Shown in pieces: positions 1-14,547 of a DNA stretch of 64,000 nt. The notes under the pieces were generated by a model. It ran no database searches, was not told the DNA's origin, and worked only from the letters and a program-made list of their open reading frames with translations. The first letter of the stretch is position 1. Every line of letters begins with the position of its first letter. Source of the stretch: Ancistrus triradiatus (Eukaryota > Chordata > Actinopteri > Siluriformes > Loricariidae). The DNA lies in NCBI GenBank assembly GCA_025084515.1, contig JAJAGP010000182.1, positions 310,001 to 374,000 of the forward strand, written 5' to 3'. A program made the position numbers and the translations under genes.

Positions 1-698
1 ATATTTCAGAAATATGTTTCCTGCAGTGGTTGTGTTGACCAGGGGTGGCCAACGTTTTACATAACCCTGCATAAAAAGGCATATAAAACCCTCCCCATCC
101 TTAAAACAACATTTCCGTAGACCATAACTACTTCCAATGGCCAAAAGCTCAAGAAACGCCTGGCCCACAAAAACACACACGCGAGTCAATGAACGTATCG
201 AGTCGAAATGCCTCGGGAAGGTTAACGGCAGACTCGCGCTGCACCCTTCGTTTGAAATGCAGTCAACCGAACAGTTACAGACGGAATTGACAGCGTGCGC
301 AATACGACTGTCTTGCCTTGGAAACGAGCCAAACGCTCTTATCGTTCTGTAATGAGTTTTGCCACAGCACAGAGCAGGACACAAAGGAAGCAGATAGAAC
401 AAGAGGCAACGCAAGCAATTTTCAGTCAGTCAGATAGCTGCCACGTGACTGATTAAAAATTCGAACGCATTATTTATCAGTAGCAGTAGCAGACAATTCA
501 AATCCGCTGTCTGAGTCTTTGCTATCTGGTGACAACTTTCGTTTTTGGAGGGGGAGTTTTCAAGGGCTCCATCTGGAACGCTGCATCTCTCTAAACTGCT
601 GCTCATGCAACTGCCATATTCAGAATGCACATAACAAAGATCGACAGGAATGACAAGAAAGCTTTTGCCAGACTGATGGGTCAATTATACTCACCAGA

Positions 699-801
699 CA
701 CTTTATTAGGTACACCTGTTCAACGTCTCATTGGCATGACTATCAGTTCTGAAGTCAAAAGGGGTCCAACCCGGTACTAGCAAGGTGTACCTAATAAAGT
801 G
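699..801. mobile_element. short palindromic MITE of the ACTTTATTAGGTACACC Tc1/mariner group
   Basis: A perfect 19-bp inverted repeat (699-717 and 783-801, CACTTTATTAGGTACACCT) encloses about 65 bases. The terminus is a common fish DNA-transposon end; the core lacks coding sequence, so this is a non-autonomous derivative. Confidence 0.8.
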
Positions 802-945
802 TATATGCTCACTTTTGCACCACTTGGAAGCCAAAACTTCTTAGGTAAGCACCAACTTCGCCATCTTATCCTAATGCTTTAGGAAGTAATAATACAAGCA
901 AAACGTACAAAATCAACCAGCATCCTGATTTAAAAAAAAACTCAC

Positions 946-1416
946 CCTCTTTCTCGGAGGTCCACGGTCTTCCTCCTTTCCACCTTTTCCGTTCCTGCCG
1001 TGCCTGAATCCCTTCTGTTCTCCAGGTTGCTTGATGGTGACACGGATCTCGGGGGGACAGATGTAGTTCTCCAGGTTTTTGGGTGGCTTCTTGGCCCGCT
1101 TGGTGGTTTGGATCTTTAACTTGAGGCTGCCCTCCGAGAAGTTGGCCTCTTTAATTGAGAACTCCTGCTCCTCGAGGCTATCGCCCTGCACCCACTTCTC
1201 GCTGTCAGCGTTGGAAGTGGTGTCCACGTCCTTGCCGAGGCCCAGGTCTTCATCCTCCTCGTGCTCCTGCTGTTCCCCGGCCAAAGTAAGCCCCTTCACA
1301 GGGGTGGCCAGAAGGCCCACCTCTGTGAGATCGGCCCTGTTGATGGTTGTTACGGTGGAGAAGAACTCCTCATGCCCTTTGGGCCGGGCAGGCCGTGACA
1401 GGTCCCTTTGCTCCAT
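946..1416 (-). CDS. setbp1: setbp1 first coding exon (SET-binding protein 1, N-terminal part)
   Basis: Minus-strand exon of 157 codons starting at an ATG (MEQRDL...) and ending in an AGG codon followed by a strong GTGAGT donor (GT at 944-945). The peptide carries the block I know from the vertebrate SETBP1 N-terminus: [20 protein letters not shown], then [20 protein letters not shown] and [12 protein letters not shown], followed by a Lys/Arg-rich tail. SETBP1 is a large nuclear DNA-binding protein that binds the SET oncoprotein; its AT-hooks and SKI-homology region are encoded by later exons, which must lie beyond the left edge. I prefer the ATG at 1416 because it matches the family start (M-E-x-R). 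Open frame continues upstream without another ATG, and a possible acceptor lies near 1535. Partial gene; identity is recognised from memory, not from a search. Confidence 0.9.
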
Positions 1417-1539
1417 CCCAAGGCTTGGTTCAGGTAGCAGGAACCAGGAGGGATTCGAGGCGAGGGAGGCGCCAGACACAGTGGATTGTTTTCAGTCGGA
1501 GGTGGCTGTGAAGGATGTCGAGTCTATTGTTGCCTGAAT

Positions 1540-2460
1540 CGTATGAATCTTGCACATGGGGGCATTTCCTGGTGTGAAACTGTAACGAAAAAGTACAATT
1601 CGGTTCTTTAGATACACCTTTCCCATACTTTTTGGTATAAAAAGAGATTCTCTAGATCATGCTGCTAATGACAAAGTCCGCTGACGGATGGAGGTCTATG
1701 AAGTGCACCTGCAAAACCCCACTGTAATCATTTCCCATTAACACAGCAACATCAGTTGGCCTAATAAGACAAATGTCCCTGCATTAAGCAACATATTAAT
1801 CTGGTGCCGGGTCCAAGCATCTACCTCTGATTGGACTGATTGGAACAGTCACACCATTCACCCCAGGAGAACTCCCAGACAGCATAATTACATCACTGAC
1901 CAGCTCATTTGCTTTGGTGGTCAGTTGAGTAACCCGGGTCCCGGTGTGAAAGTGAACAAATGAGGCCTCTAGCCCAGTGATAAACACCTCTCAGACATCA
2001 GACCGACCACAACCTGCACAGTCAGAGACCTGGAAAAAACCAATTAGGCCCGAGAACAACATCGGCGCTGCAGGCTGCTAAGCATCAAAAGGGAAGTATA
2101 AATGAGCTCTACTCATTTCCTTTGGGCCAATTATAATGTGAGTGATGGAAGAGATATAAAGCAGGGGCTGCTGGGGAGAAAGGGCCGGAGTGATTTAAGA
2201 GAGCTGAGACTGAGGTACAGGTCGGTAGATGAGACAGAATATAATGTCAGGAGTTGTATTGTATTTCGAATTATTAGTTTGTCTTAGCCAGGCTGGTACT
2301 GCTTACATGTACCACTTTCAAACCGCATTTGCCAAGTAGGGATCAGAAACTATAAAATTCTACAATGAGTGCTGGGGATCACCTATTAACTAACAATCCA
2401 TAGATACATAGTTAAGTAAATGCTCAAAGAGTTATTCATTTGGCTGATTATAACAACGTA
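1540..2460. other. setbp1 intron or upstream DNA, no gene seen
   Basis: No exon-like frame, RNA gene or repeat recognised. Short open frames here lack any family signature. Confidence 0.5.
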
Positions 2461-4066
2461 CACTGTGTAGCCAAATGCTTGTGGATTACAGGCGAGTGCC
2501 TTTTAATGACCACCTGATCAAAGTTCGTTCACTTTAACGCCCAAGATCTTGCTGATAAACCTATTAATGAGGCCGATTAATGCCATTTTGAAATAATCGG
2601 CAATGGCCATTATCTGCACTTACAGGGGTTAGACAATGAAACTGAAACACCTGTCATTTTAGACCACAATAATTTGTTAGTATAATGTAGGGCCTCCTTT
2701 TGTGGCCAATACAGCGTCAGTTTGTCTTGGAAATGACATATACAAGTCCTGCACAGTGGTCAGAGGGATTGTAAGCCATTCTTCTTGCAGGATAGTGGCC
2801 AGGTCACTACGTGATGCTGGTGGAGGAAAACGTTTCCTGACTCGCTTCTCCAAAACACCCCAAAGTGGCTCAATAATATTTACTACTTACTAATAAACTG
2901 GTGACTGTGCAGGCCATGGGAGATGTTCAACTTCACTTTCATGCTCATCAAACCATCTGAACTCTGGTATGTCACCCATAATGTTGTGTGCATTGCTATA
3001 TTTTGAGCAAAACTGTGCTCTTACCCTGCTAATTGAACCTTCACACTCTGATCTTACTAGTGCAATGTGCAATTAATGAAGATTGGCCACCAGACTGGTC
3101 CAATTTAGCCATGAAACCTCCCACACTAAAATAACAGGTGTTCCAGTTTCATTGTCTAACCCCTGTATATCAGCCGATACATCCACTATTCAAACATAGT
3201 GGAGAAAATGCAGCTCATGAACTGGGACTACTGAGTGACTGAAAACAAAGACATGCTGAGATTCAGTTAGGGCGGGGCTGTTTATGAGACGATGAAAACT
3301 TTGTTTCCAGCATTACAATTTACTGCTTTTAACTGGAACTGGGATGAAAAACAAAAAGATGCTGCTACCATGTGCACTACTCTAACATTGTTTATATTTT
3401 TGCAAGCATTTACACATTTTTCCCAGAAAGAATGTGATGCTGTTTGCTGGTAAATAAATGTTGTAGTTAAGAGCAGTAAAATCTTTATTTTTTTATTTAT
3501 AACAACTCAGTGGTAGATCTGATGACCATGAAGTGCAATAAGCGTAAAAGAATAATAAATCCACCAGTAACTGAAGAATCATGGTGGAGAAAGTGATATG
3601 TATAACAGTGTAGGCTTCGGATGGTTGTAGATAATAGCATTTCACTCATGTTTTCAGCTGTATCTCAGACACATTTACGCATTTTCCTTTTGAAAATACC
3701 ATTTATATTTGCATTCCAGTACCATAAGAAGTCTGTTTCATGGAACGTAATGGGGCTGTTAAACAACAAAATGAGTTAAAACACTAAACTGCAACATCTA
3801 CAGGAGTGGAGATTGAAGTTTATACCCATAACCGATATTTTGATCTGAAAATCGATGTAGTATATTGCGAAAATAAATATCACAATATATTGCTGAATCG
3901 ACTGTTTCAGCACAGCCCTACAGGTGTCAAAATAACCATTCTACTCTCGCATTTGTCTGTGCATACTCCATGCTTGTATGTTTCACGTTATGAACCTGTT
4001 TGAAGTAGCTGAGATAACAGACATCACAAATTAGAAGGGGTGTCTACATACTTTTGGCTACACCCT
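2461..4066. mobile_element. possible degraded Tc1-like element (outer)
   Basis: The left end CACTGTGTAGCCAAATGCTT follows a TA, and the right end (CTTTTGGCTACACCCTG, about 4051-4066) is its imperfect inverse, of the fish 'xxTGTGGACACCC' type. The interior carries the nested element at 2623-3165 and no coding sequence. The two ends may not belong to a single insertion. Confidence 0.4.
2623..3165 (-). mobile_element. Tc1/mariner-type element with transposase remnant
   Basis: About 40-bp inverted ends (CAGGGGTTAGACAATGAAAC and its inverse) directly flanked by TA on both sides (2621-2622, 3166-3167). The interior includes segments typical of minus-strand fish transposase remnants (for example the GACTGTGCAGGCCATGG region near 2900) but no intact frame. 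Confidence 0.8.
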
Positions 4067-4399
4067 GACGAAATGTCCTATGCAGAATCCATCTACCTTT
4101 CGAACAGCTGCTTATCAGTACCACAGCAGTTCTCAGCTGTTATGTTTATATTTCTCTGCTCCGTAGAAAGGGGAGTGAAAGTGTGCTCCTGAGTTGTGTA
4201 GCACTGTTGTTGTGAGACAGTTGTGAATTTAAATTCCAGTGCTACATATGACTCTGTTCATGCTCCCTCTTGCTCATTCAATTAGTCTTGTTTGTACATG
4301 CCTGCAATATTTTCTAATCAACTCATCTGACTTGTTTAAACACCGGTGAAAGGATTTCTTGTTAACGACCACAAGAAGCAAAGCAGCTCATTTCATTTG

Positions 4400-4595
4400 T
4401 GGTGGTGGGGCAGCGGTTAAAGTGCTGGACTGCTGACTAGAAGGTCCAGTCTTCAGGTCCCGGCACTGCCAAGCCGCCACTGTTGGCCCTTCGCACGAGG
4501 CTCATGAACCACAACTGCTTGGCTTGTACATTGTAAGATTGTATCAGTTGTAAGTTGCTTCGAGATAAGGATGCTGTAAAACTAAACGTGAATAT
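4400..4595 (+). repeat. tRNA-derived SINE, diverged copy
   Basis: A tRNA-like head (GGTGGGGCAGCGGTTAAAG), a B-box-like region and the shared tail around TTGTAAGTTGCTTCGAGATA, all clearly diverged from the consensus seen in younger copies in this window. Confidence 0.65.
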
Positions 4596-4828
4596 AAATT
4601 ACTTGGCCAGTTGTTATCTGCTGATCTTCCTATGTATGTTCTTCATCATATTTTGACCCAAAGCAGTTGAACTTTTCAACTCCTCTAATTTATTTTGCAA
4701 GCTCTGCCCTCATGCACTAAAACATGGATGTAAAGCCATGATGTGATATAACATTACACCTAGAACCTCCAAATCCAAAACACCACCTTCCTAATCTTCA
4801 GTACAGGCAGCAACAATATGGTAATATT

Positions 4829-5796
4829 CTATATAGACAAAAGTTTGTGGACAACCCTTAGTGCTATGTCAACAGCACTCACTTGTAACACATTCATAAT
4901 ATAAAACATACATTTCTTGATTCCCCATAGACAAACAGTGGCAGTAGAGTAAGGTTGTATTTAGGGATGCACCGATATTGAATTTCTTGGGCCGATACGA
5001 TAACCGATGTTCAGCACATTATTGTGACCGATACCGATGTTAAAAACCGATAATATAACCTTTCAAAAACATTTAAAAATATTCACGATAGCCCATATAT
5101 GAACTGTTGTTAAAAACTAGATCAGTAATTAATTTTAGCAATAAAATAAAACAAGAAGCAACTAAAATATAAATCAGACATGACTATTACTATAAATGTA
5201 AGGTGAAGTTCACTCAAATAGAGAAGATAATAAGATAGAGAAGCTCCAAGAAAGAATAGAACTGCATATAGAACTATACACTCAGTAACATCAGATATTT
5301 TGATTAATGAGTAAAACAAAGAAATATTCTTCGTTAAATATCTAATAAATATCGATTAAAATTCTAATATCGGACCGATACCGATAACTGAAAAAAATCC
5401 ATATAACGGCAGCCGATATATCGTGCATTACTAGTTGTATTGATACTCCAGTGACTCTCAATATGACGTATTTATAGGTCTCCGCTTCCAACAAGTCAGT
5501 TCATCAACATTCTGCCCTGCTGTCCTTTAAACAAAGTCCATAGAAAATTGGTTTGCCAACTTTGACTGAGAACTCAGCTGGCTTGCACAGAACCTTGACC
5601 TCAACTCCATCAGACTTGAAAAATGCACTGGAATGCCAAAATTGAGCCAGGGCTTATTGTCTGACATCCCTTCATAGTCATGTTCCAAAATTTAACCCTC
5701 TGGCTGTCATTGCAGCAAAGGTGAGGGCAAACAACATACTAACAAACATGTTTTGGATCTAAGATTTTGGGTGTCCACACACTTTTGTCTATATAG
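4829..5796. mobile_element. Tc1-like MITE (CTATATAGACAAAAG ends) interrupted by a hAT-type element
   Basis: The ends CTATATAGACAAAAGTTTGT and, inverted, ACTTTTGTCTATATAG match closely. Removing the nested element 4962-5433 leaves about 500 bases, close to another relic of a similar non-coding family at 48970-49455 (shared TCAAAGTTGGCAAACCATTT-type interior, here seen as AAATTGGTTTGCCAACTTTG). Confidence 0.75.
4962..5433 (+). mobile_element. hAT-type non-autonomous element, copy 1
   Basis: Begins TAGGGATGCACCGATA, ends TATCGTGCATTACTA, and is flanked by a perfect 8-bp duplication GTTGTATT (4954-4961 and 5434-5441). An 8-bp duplication is the hAT signature. The interior is rich in CCGATA repeats and non-coding. 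Opposite orientation to the copy at 15044. Confidence 0.88.
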
Positions 5797-6155
5797 GATA
5801 TTTATGTAAACAACAACAAATACTTCCATTCCAAGCAGTATATGAACTCAGGGCATGTGTGGTCATGTTAAGCAACTATCAATGCAGTCTCTGTCTTGTG
5901 TTTGTTGTTTAGCTCTCTTCGTTGTGTTGTTTTTCATCTAGGAGGTGCCAGCTGCACCCTTGCATGCACTTGAGCTCACAGAAAACCACACTTTCTGAAG
6001 CAGGTATTAGATTTTGTCATTTAGCAGACTTAGAACTGATACAATCTTACAATGCAAGCTACTGTACATAATAAGATTGTATCAGGGTCCCAGCAGTGCA
6101 TGCTTGGCATTGGAGGAACTTAGACCTTGGGCTATATGGTCCAAACATTCAGCTA

Positions 6156-6772
6156 CAGTACCATGCAAAAGTCTAAGGCCACCATTAGGATTGTCGCTTA
6201 ATCTACATTTACATTTACAGCATTTAGCAGACGCCCTTATCAGAGCGACTTACAATTGGTACAGTCTTACAATCCAAGCAATTGTGGGTTAAGGGCCTTG
6301 CTCAAGGACCCAACAGTGGCAGCTTGGCAGAGGTGGGATTTGAACCCTGGACCTTCTGGTCCATAGTCCAGTACCTTACCCACTCAAACTTGGATTTGTC
6401 TTATCCACTGAACACTCTCTTCCACTCAACTTAATTCCAGTCTTTCCAATCTTTCACCCTGTTTCTTGGCTGTTTCCCTTCCAAAAATGCCATTCCTGAT
6501 GAAGCTTCTTCAGACTCTGGGTCCACTTGGTATCCAGATGAGGCTGCCAGATGCTGCTATTGCAAGGGGAGGTCATACTAATTACTTGCCCCTGTAGACG
6601 CTCTTTTTCTAGGGTATTTTGTTTTTGTTTTTGAATACTGCATACACATTTCCTGAATTTCGTAGTTGTATTCTAATAAAGAGACTGAGAAATAATTCTA
6701 TCTGGCCATAATACCATAGCTAAAACAATGGTATATCTAACCTAATGGTGGCCTAAGACTTTTGCACAGTAC
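6156..6772 (-). mobile_element. Tc1-type relic (GCAAAAGTCTTAGGC family) with nested SINE
   Basis: Left end CAGTACCATGCAAAAGTCTA after TA; right end GGCCTAAGACTTTTGCACAG. The interior has the conserved 'GATGAAGCTTCTTCAGACT' stretch also present at 15780, 34960 and 56430. A SINE (6209-6388) sits inside. No open transposase frame. Confidence 0.8.
6209..6388 (-). repeat. tRNA-derived SINE inside a Tc1 relic
   Basis: Minus-strand copy: tail (ACATTTACATTTACAGCATT) first, then GATTTGAACCC (inverse of the pol III B box GGTTCAAATC), ending at the head. Nearly full length and close to consensus. Confidence 0.85.
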
Positions 6773-7674
6773 CTCAACTGGTCCATCGTCACTAGTTCTT
6801 TTAGATCCAGCTCAGAAGTACTGCTTGAAGAAAACCATGTCCATGAAACCATGTCCGAACTCCCAACGTTTGTACCCAGAAAGCAGGATGAATAAAGCTT
6901 CATGATTTGGTCTTGATGCTGAGAGTGTGGGCATTTGGAAATGATGTGCATTTGCATATTGATGTCCAGTGCGAAGTGGTTCAGTGGTTCACAGCATGCA
7001 AATGTCTAAAAGATGAATTGACGTATGTAAATCTATATCCTGCTTTTGTGGGACTGGTATGATCCGGTCTTGTTTCTGACTGACATTTTAGTCAAAGCTA
7101 ACTGCAAAATGCCTCGACCACCTCTTTACAAGGCAAACCATGTCGATGTCATTCAAATCCATGTCTCACTTACTTGCAGCCAAACACCAGTTGATCGCAA
7201 CTCTCTCGAGTAACTCGCTTAGAGGCCACCACGTCGTGTGAGCATTGATGGCTATTGACCAAGCACCGGAGAGTTTACTGTGCCCCGGCAGCGCTCAATC
7301 GTTCATCCTGCTTAACTGCGGCTGGCCAGATGTCAGACGGCTCTCAGTGTCATTTTCCCTTTCGGCTGCCTGACAAGTGACAGATGAGAAGCTACTCAAA
7401 ACAACGTCTATCACCTGAGTGCCTGGATCCACGCTAGACTAAACATCTTCGTCTATCCATCACACTGTGACAGACTTAATGATGTGACGCTTCTTCCATT
7501 CCATGATGATTCGAACCCTTCATAAATCCTCAGCACAAACAGTTTGGTTCATGCCGTGACGCATCATTACGATTCTATGACTTTGGAAAGTTTCCTGTCA
7601 AGGCTGGGAGGTCTGGCAGGGTTGGACAATTAGAATCCCAGAAAGACCCCAATATTAAAGTCAGAGAGAACGCC
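6773..7674. other. no gene recognised
   Basis: Intronic or intergenic sequence without convincing exon, RNA gene or repeat boundaries. Confidence 0.5.
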
Positions 7675-7713
7675 GAGTGTGTTGACATGCACTTAATAAT
7701 CCCATCATTGGGT

Positions 7714-8012
7714 ATTAGGTTATCTATTCCTAGAAGAATCCAATTCTTCTTACCAATTCTGGTTCTTTTCAGTTCCAAAATGGTGAAAACAATGTGCCAA
7801 GTGTTTAGGTATAAAGAATATCTTTATTTTTGCTATATTTCAGTTTCAAAAGTATCACTGTTACGTTACGATTTTTTTCCAATTTGAACCTATTAGAAGT
7901 AGAAAGCTTAACGTAAAGCAGTGACCTAGGAACACCATCTTTTTCCAGTTACTACTGGTCATAAGTAATCTCTAATGCTGAAATGATGAATATGTGGTCC
8001 AAATTGAAAGTA
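7714..8012 (+). repeat. unclassified interspersed repeat, uninterrupted copy
   Basis: Shares stepwise matches with 25985-26201 plus 31614-31710 (TCCAAAATGGTGAAAA, AAAGAATATCTTTATTTT, AAAGCTTAACG, CAGTTACTACTGG). It provides an uninterrupted relative of the site now occupied by the LTR element. No coding content. Confidence 0.7.
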
Positions 8013-8225
8013 CCGTATTTTCCGAGCTATAAAGCGCACCGGATTATAAAGCGCGATATCAACGATCGGCTGCTAACGGGTCTATTTTTATACATAAAGC
8101 GCACCGGGTTATAAGACGCATTAAATGAAACAAAACTCAGTTTGGTCTTCTTTACCTTCTTGCTTCCTCCACTTCCGTACCATTGATTCGTTAATGTTGA
8201 ATTCTCTCGCAAAATTTTATATTGA
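8013..8225 (-). mobile_element. pogo-type element, truncated, with transposase HTH remnant
   Basis: Starts CCGTATTTTCCGAGCTATAA after a TA. Minus-strand reading gives REFNINESMVRKWRKQE, the CENP-B/pogo-like N-terminal helix-turn-helix seen also in the 31822-32393 element. The other end is missing. Confidence 0.75.
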
Positions 8226-8402
8226 ATAATCAATTATTGGTTTTCTTGAGAATATAGTGTGCTTCACAATCTGCACAAAGTGTTCCATAGCCGTTTCGCT
8301 AGATCCCACGAGGAAAGTGACGTCACAATCAATGGACAAATATGCTGGACCTGGCAACCGTGTCGCAGACTGAGGAAACCAACTTAAATCGGGTAATTTA
8401 TA

Positions 8403-8709
8403 CATGCTATGGGTAATCTGATTACTGGGTAAAATCCAAGGAGGCCGGGTAACTTATACATGCTATGGGTAATCTGATTACTGGGGTAAAATCCAAGGAG
8501 GCCGGGTAACTTATACATGCTATGGGTAATCTGATTACTGGGGTAAAATCCAAGGAGGCCGGGTAACTTATACATGCTATGGGTAATCTGATTACTGAGG
8601 TAAAATCCAAGGAGGCCGGGTAACTTATACATGCTATGGGTAATCTGATTACTGGGGTAAAATCCAAGGAGGCCGGGTAACTTCTACATGCTATGGGTAA
8701 TCTGATTAC
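8403..8709. repeat. 57-bp minisatellite, about 5.4 units
   Basis: Unit starts at 8403, 8459, 8516, 8573, 8630 and 8687 (period 56 then 57). Each contains CATGCTATGGGTAATCTGAT and GTAAAATCCAAGGAGGCCGG. Units are nearly identical, so the expansion is young. On the minus strand the unit resembles the transposon interior at 10618-10660. Confidence 0.95.
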
Positions 8710-9219
8710 TTGCTGCTGCTTTAGATGTTTTGCATGTTGGAGGTGCAACCTCCTTTACAACAGATCAACGTTCCACATTTATTGCACTTTGCGTTTTCTC
8801 TCAAAGTGAAGCCAAACTTTTCAGCGCTTTTTCTTCCACTAACTCCATAGCGGAGCGTATCAAACCAAAACTACGTGATGACGTACGTGATCACGTAACA
8901 CATCGATGCTGGTAGATAGACACCTTCTCAATGCAGACGTATTTTTGCACTAATCATGGCTGTGTATCTGAGACATGAAATGCATTAGTAAGAAATAAGT
9001 GACATCAAAATTCGATTTTTTTACAGGTACCCGTTCTTGGAATTTTGAAACTGGTTTTAATATCAACCCTACCGATCATAATTGGCTTTCTGCAGTTAGC
9101 TTATAGTCAAGTGATCATGGAACCAGCATTCTCCAACTTCTCAGATCAGACTCTGACGACTAGAAATCTGATAGAGAGAGCTGGATTTATCTCAGTAATT
9201 GGATTTTTCAGCACATGTA

Positions 9220-9553
9220 CAGTGGTGCTTGAAAGTTTGTGAACCCTTTCGAATTTTCTATATTTCTGCATAAATATGACCTAAAACATCATCAGATTTT
9301 CATACAAGTCCTAAAAGTAGATAAAGAGAACCCAGTTAAACAAATGAGACAAAATATTATACTTGGTCATTTATTTATTGAGGAAAATGATCCCAATATT
9401 ACATATTAGTGAGTGGCAAAAGTATGTGAACCTTTGCTTTCAGTATCTTTATCTACTTTTAGGACTTGTGTGAAAATCTGATGATGTTTCAGGTCATATT
9501 TATGCAGAAATATAGAAAATTCTAAAGGGTTCATAAACTTTTAAGCACCACTG
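9220..9553. mobile_element. Tc1 family A MITE, complete, TA flanked
   Basis: Starts CAGTGGTGCTTGAAAGTTTG and ends with its inverse, CAAGCACCACTG-like; TA on each side (9218-9219, 9554-9555). The arms are roughly 130-150 bases and the transposase interior is gone. Larger, coding-derived relatives lie at 44178 and 53564. Confidence 0.92.
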
Positions 9554-9913
9554 TATACCCTTACTCGGATTTCAATCGGTCTTCTCAGTCTGCGCATGCA
9601 TGCAAATGCAAACGCAAACGTATAGAGCGTATAGAGCTGAAATCAGCTGGCAGAATTAAACAGGGTTGCCAGATCTGCTTATTCTGAAAGACTTTGCTTC
9701 TTTTCTTTTGAATATTTCATTATTAAAGTTTGAAGTTTATGTCACATCCTTCTGTGAGATCACTGGATGGTTGCAAAATGCGATTATTACCTGAGTCATG
9801 AAAACCCGGAGTTTATGTGATTACTCAAGTGCATCTTAACTCGCTGATCGGATTACTGACTGAAATCTGATTTTCTGCAGTTATCGGATTATTAAGTGCA
9901 TGTAAACGCACTC

Positions 9914-10492
9914 CCTGTTGGTCGTGCTCTCTGGGTGGGGGTGATGGCATTTCTGTCTCTCCTGCAGAAGCTGAGTGTTTTGGCAGATCTGGACCCTGCT
10001 TAGGTAGTTAGTATTCTGCAAGCGATGCTCTTCAGCTAGAGCAAAAATAATGAAGGACAACAGACTGGCTGAGGTATTTAACTTGCCTGAGGTATCCACA
10101 TGTATAAAACATTTTAATACCTGCTATACCTTTTCCAGAAATATGGCTTCAGGCAAACCAAAAATATCCAATAAAAAGAAATCCAATAGCACACTATTTC
10201 CTGGTTTACTAGCAAAGCTTCCACTCAACAGTTGCACAAATCTAATATGCACAGCGTCAGCACAAGAAAATGCGATTTTGTCAGTGTGTTTCCAATGGAA
10301 AATCTTCAAAAGCTGAATCGAGCTAATCTACTTACCTAATCGAAACAGCAGAGGCCCTGACAAACCCGAAAAGCTCCCTGTTATTATGGCTTAGCATTCT
10401 CATTGTAAAATGAACTCTAGCTGAGCATCCAAACAGGAAAGATTATATTGCTCAAATCCAATCAGCATTTATTTGGGTGTAACCACGACAGT
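9914..10492. other. no gene recognised
   Basis: Short overlapping open frames on both strands but no family signature or splice-supported exon. Confidence 0.5.
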
Positions 10493-11003
10493 GAGTGTGT
10501 TTACATGCACTTAATAATCCCATCATAGTCAGATTTCTGCAGTTATCATTCAAGTGGTCATGTATACAGCATACTACGATCGAGAAATCAGATTCAGAAT
10601 TCAGCTAAAGAGAACTGGATTTTACTCCAGTAATCAGATTTCTCAGAGCATGTATATCCATATTACGATTTTTATCGGTTTTTCTCAGTCTATGCATGCA
10701 ACACGGTTGCCAGGTATGCTTATTACATAAGAGATTCCACTACCTTAGGGATTGTTTTCATAGCTTTGGTTGGCACGAGTGTTTGTGCTATTGGACATCT
10801 TGGTTCTTGAATGTATGTCTGTACCTGCACAGACATAGACATGGTTGTTTTTTTAATTAGTGGAATCTGGCAACCCCGGAATTAAGCACAGCACCCTCTA
10901 AACGGCCATCAAACACTTTCGTGGGGACTCTGTAATGGAGTATATGCTCAAGAAAATGAAGAATTGGAATATTTAACATTAAAGTTTAAAAATCCGATTA
11001 TTC
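10493..11003. mobile_element. second copy of the TTTACATGCACTTAATAATC element
   Basis: Left end GAGTGTGTTTACATGCACTT is almost identical to 7675. Interior TCAGATTTCTGCAGTTATCA and GGATTTTACTCCAGTAATCA parallel the mosaic copy. The right end is degraded (about AATCCGATTATTCAG). Confidence 0.6.
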
Positions 11004-11534
11004 AGTGAGGTTTCTCTAACTGAAACGGCCGCAGTCTTAAAGTTTGTCAGGGACATGCATTCAGTCACTTGGAGAACTTCATGCACTTACTCCCTCATAC
11101 GTGGTGGTTATTTAGTGTGAGCGATCTACCTACTGGAAAGAAAAAACTTAAAGTACAACAGGAAACAAAGGGTGGGGTGGGGTTGGTGATCTGGCAAAAA
11201 ATACACCATTATTTTTTATGCTGTGTCAAGAACCACAGTATTTATAATAATTTGTTTGCATGTTGGTTCTCTACTGACCAGAACGTAGTATAATAATAAT
11301 ATAAACAAAAAAACAGTGAGTAAAGAGAGCACTTAAATAAAGTGCACTTCTCAACAAAATGGAAACACTTTCAAAATGTAAATATTACCCCCATTTTCTA
11401 AGTGCCCCTGAATGATGCCATAATAATAATTTTAAAAATCAAATATGGTCCTGAAGTCCAGCTAGACCATAAGTAATAGCCAACAAAACGGACGTTGTTT
11501 ATTTAGGATTTAATTATCTCTCTTTTGCCATGTA
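11004..11534. other. no gene recognised
   Basis: AT-rich sequence preceding a Tc1 insertion; nothing identifiable. Confidence 0.45.
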
Positions 11535-14348
<2,814 letters not shown>

Positions 14349-14547
14349 TTACATTTACATTTACAGCATTTAGCAGATGCCCTTATCCAGAGCGACTTAC
14401 AATTGCTACAGACTTACAATCCAAGTAATTGTGGGTTAAGGTTCTTGCTCAAGGACCCAACAGTGGCAGCTTGGCAGAGATGGGATTTGAACCCTGGACC
14501 TTCTGGTCTAGAGTCCAGTACCTTAACCGCTAGGCTACCACAGTCCC
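14349..14547 (-). repeat. tRNA-derived SINE, full length
   Basis: Minus-strand copy running from the ACATTTACATTTACAGCATT tail to GCTAGGCTACCACAGTCCC head. Contains the inverted B box GATTTGAACCC. Confidence 0.88.

Larger units (their letters stand above)
7675..9913. mobile_element. mosaic DNA element with TTTACATGCACTTAATAATC ends
   Basis: The left end (GAGTGTGTTGACATGCACTT) and right end (inverse: GAGTGCGTTTACATGCACTT) form an inverted repeat of about 25 bases. Between them lie an unclassified repeat (7714-8012), a pogo fragment (8013-8225), a 57-bp minisatellite (8403-8709) and a complete Tc1 MITE (9220-9553). Element-derived sequence resumes after each, e.g. CAGTAATTGGATTTTTCAGC before 9220. 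A second copy of the family is at 10493. Confidence 0.65.

Noticed and set aside
8403..8709. Regular repeats that might suggest a CRISPR array
   Set aside because: Units are directly adjacent with no unique spacers, and the genome is vertebrate. The same applies to the blocks at 27-31 kb.
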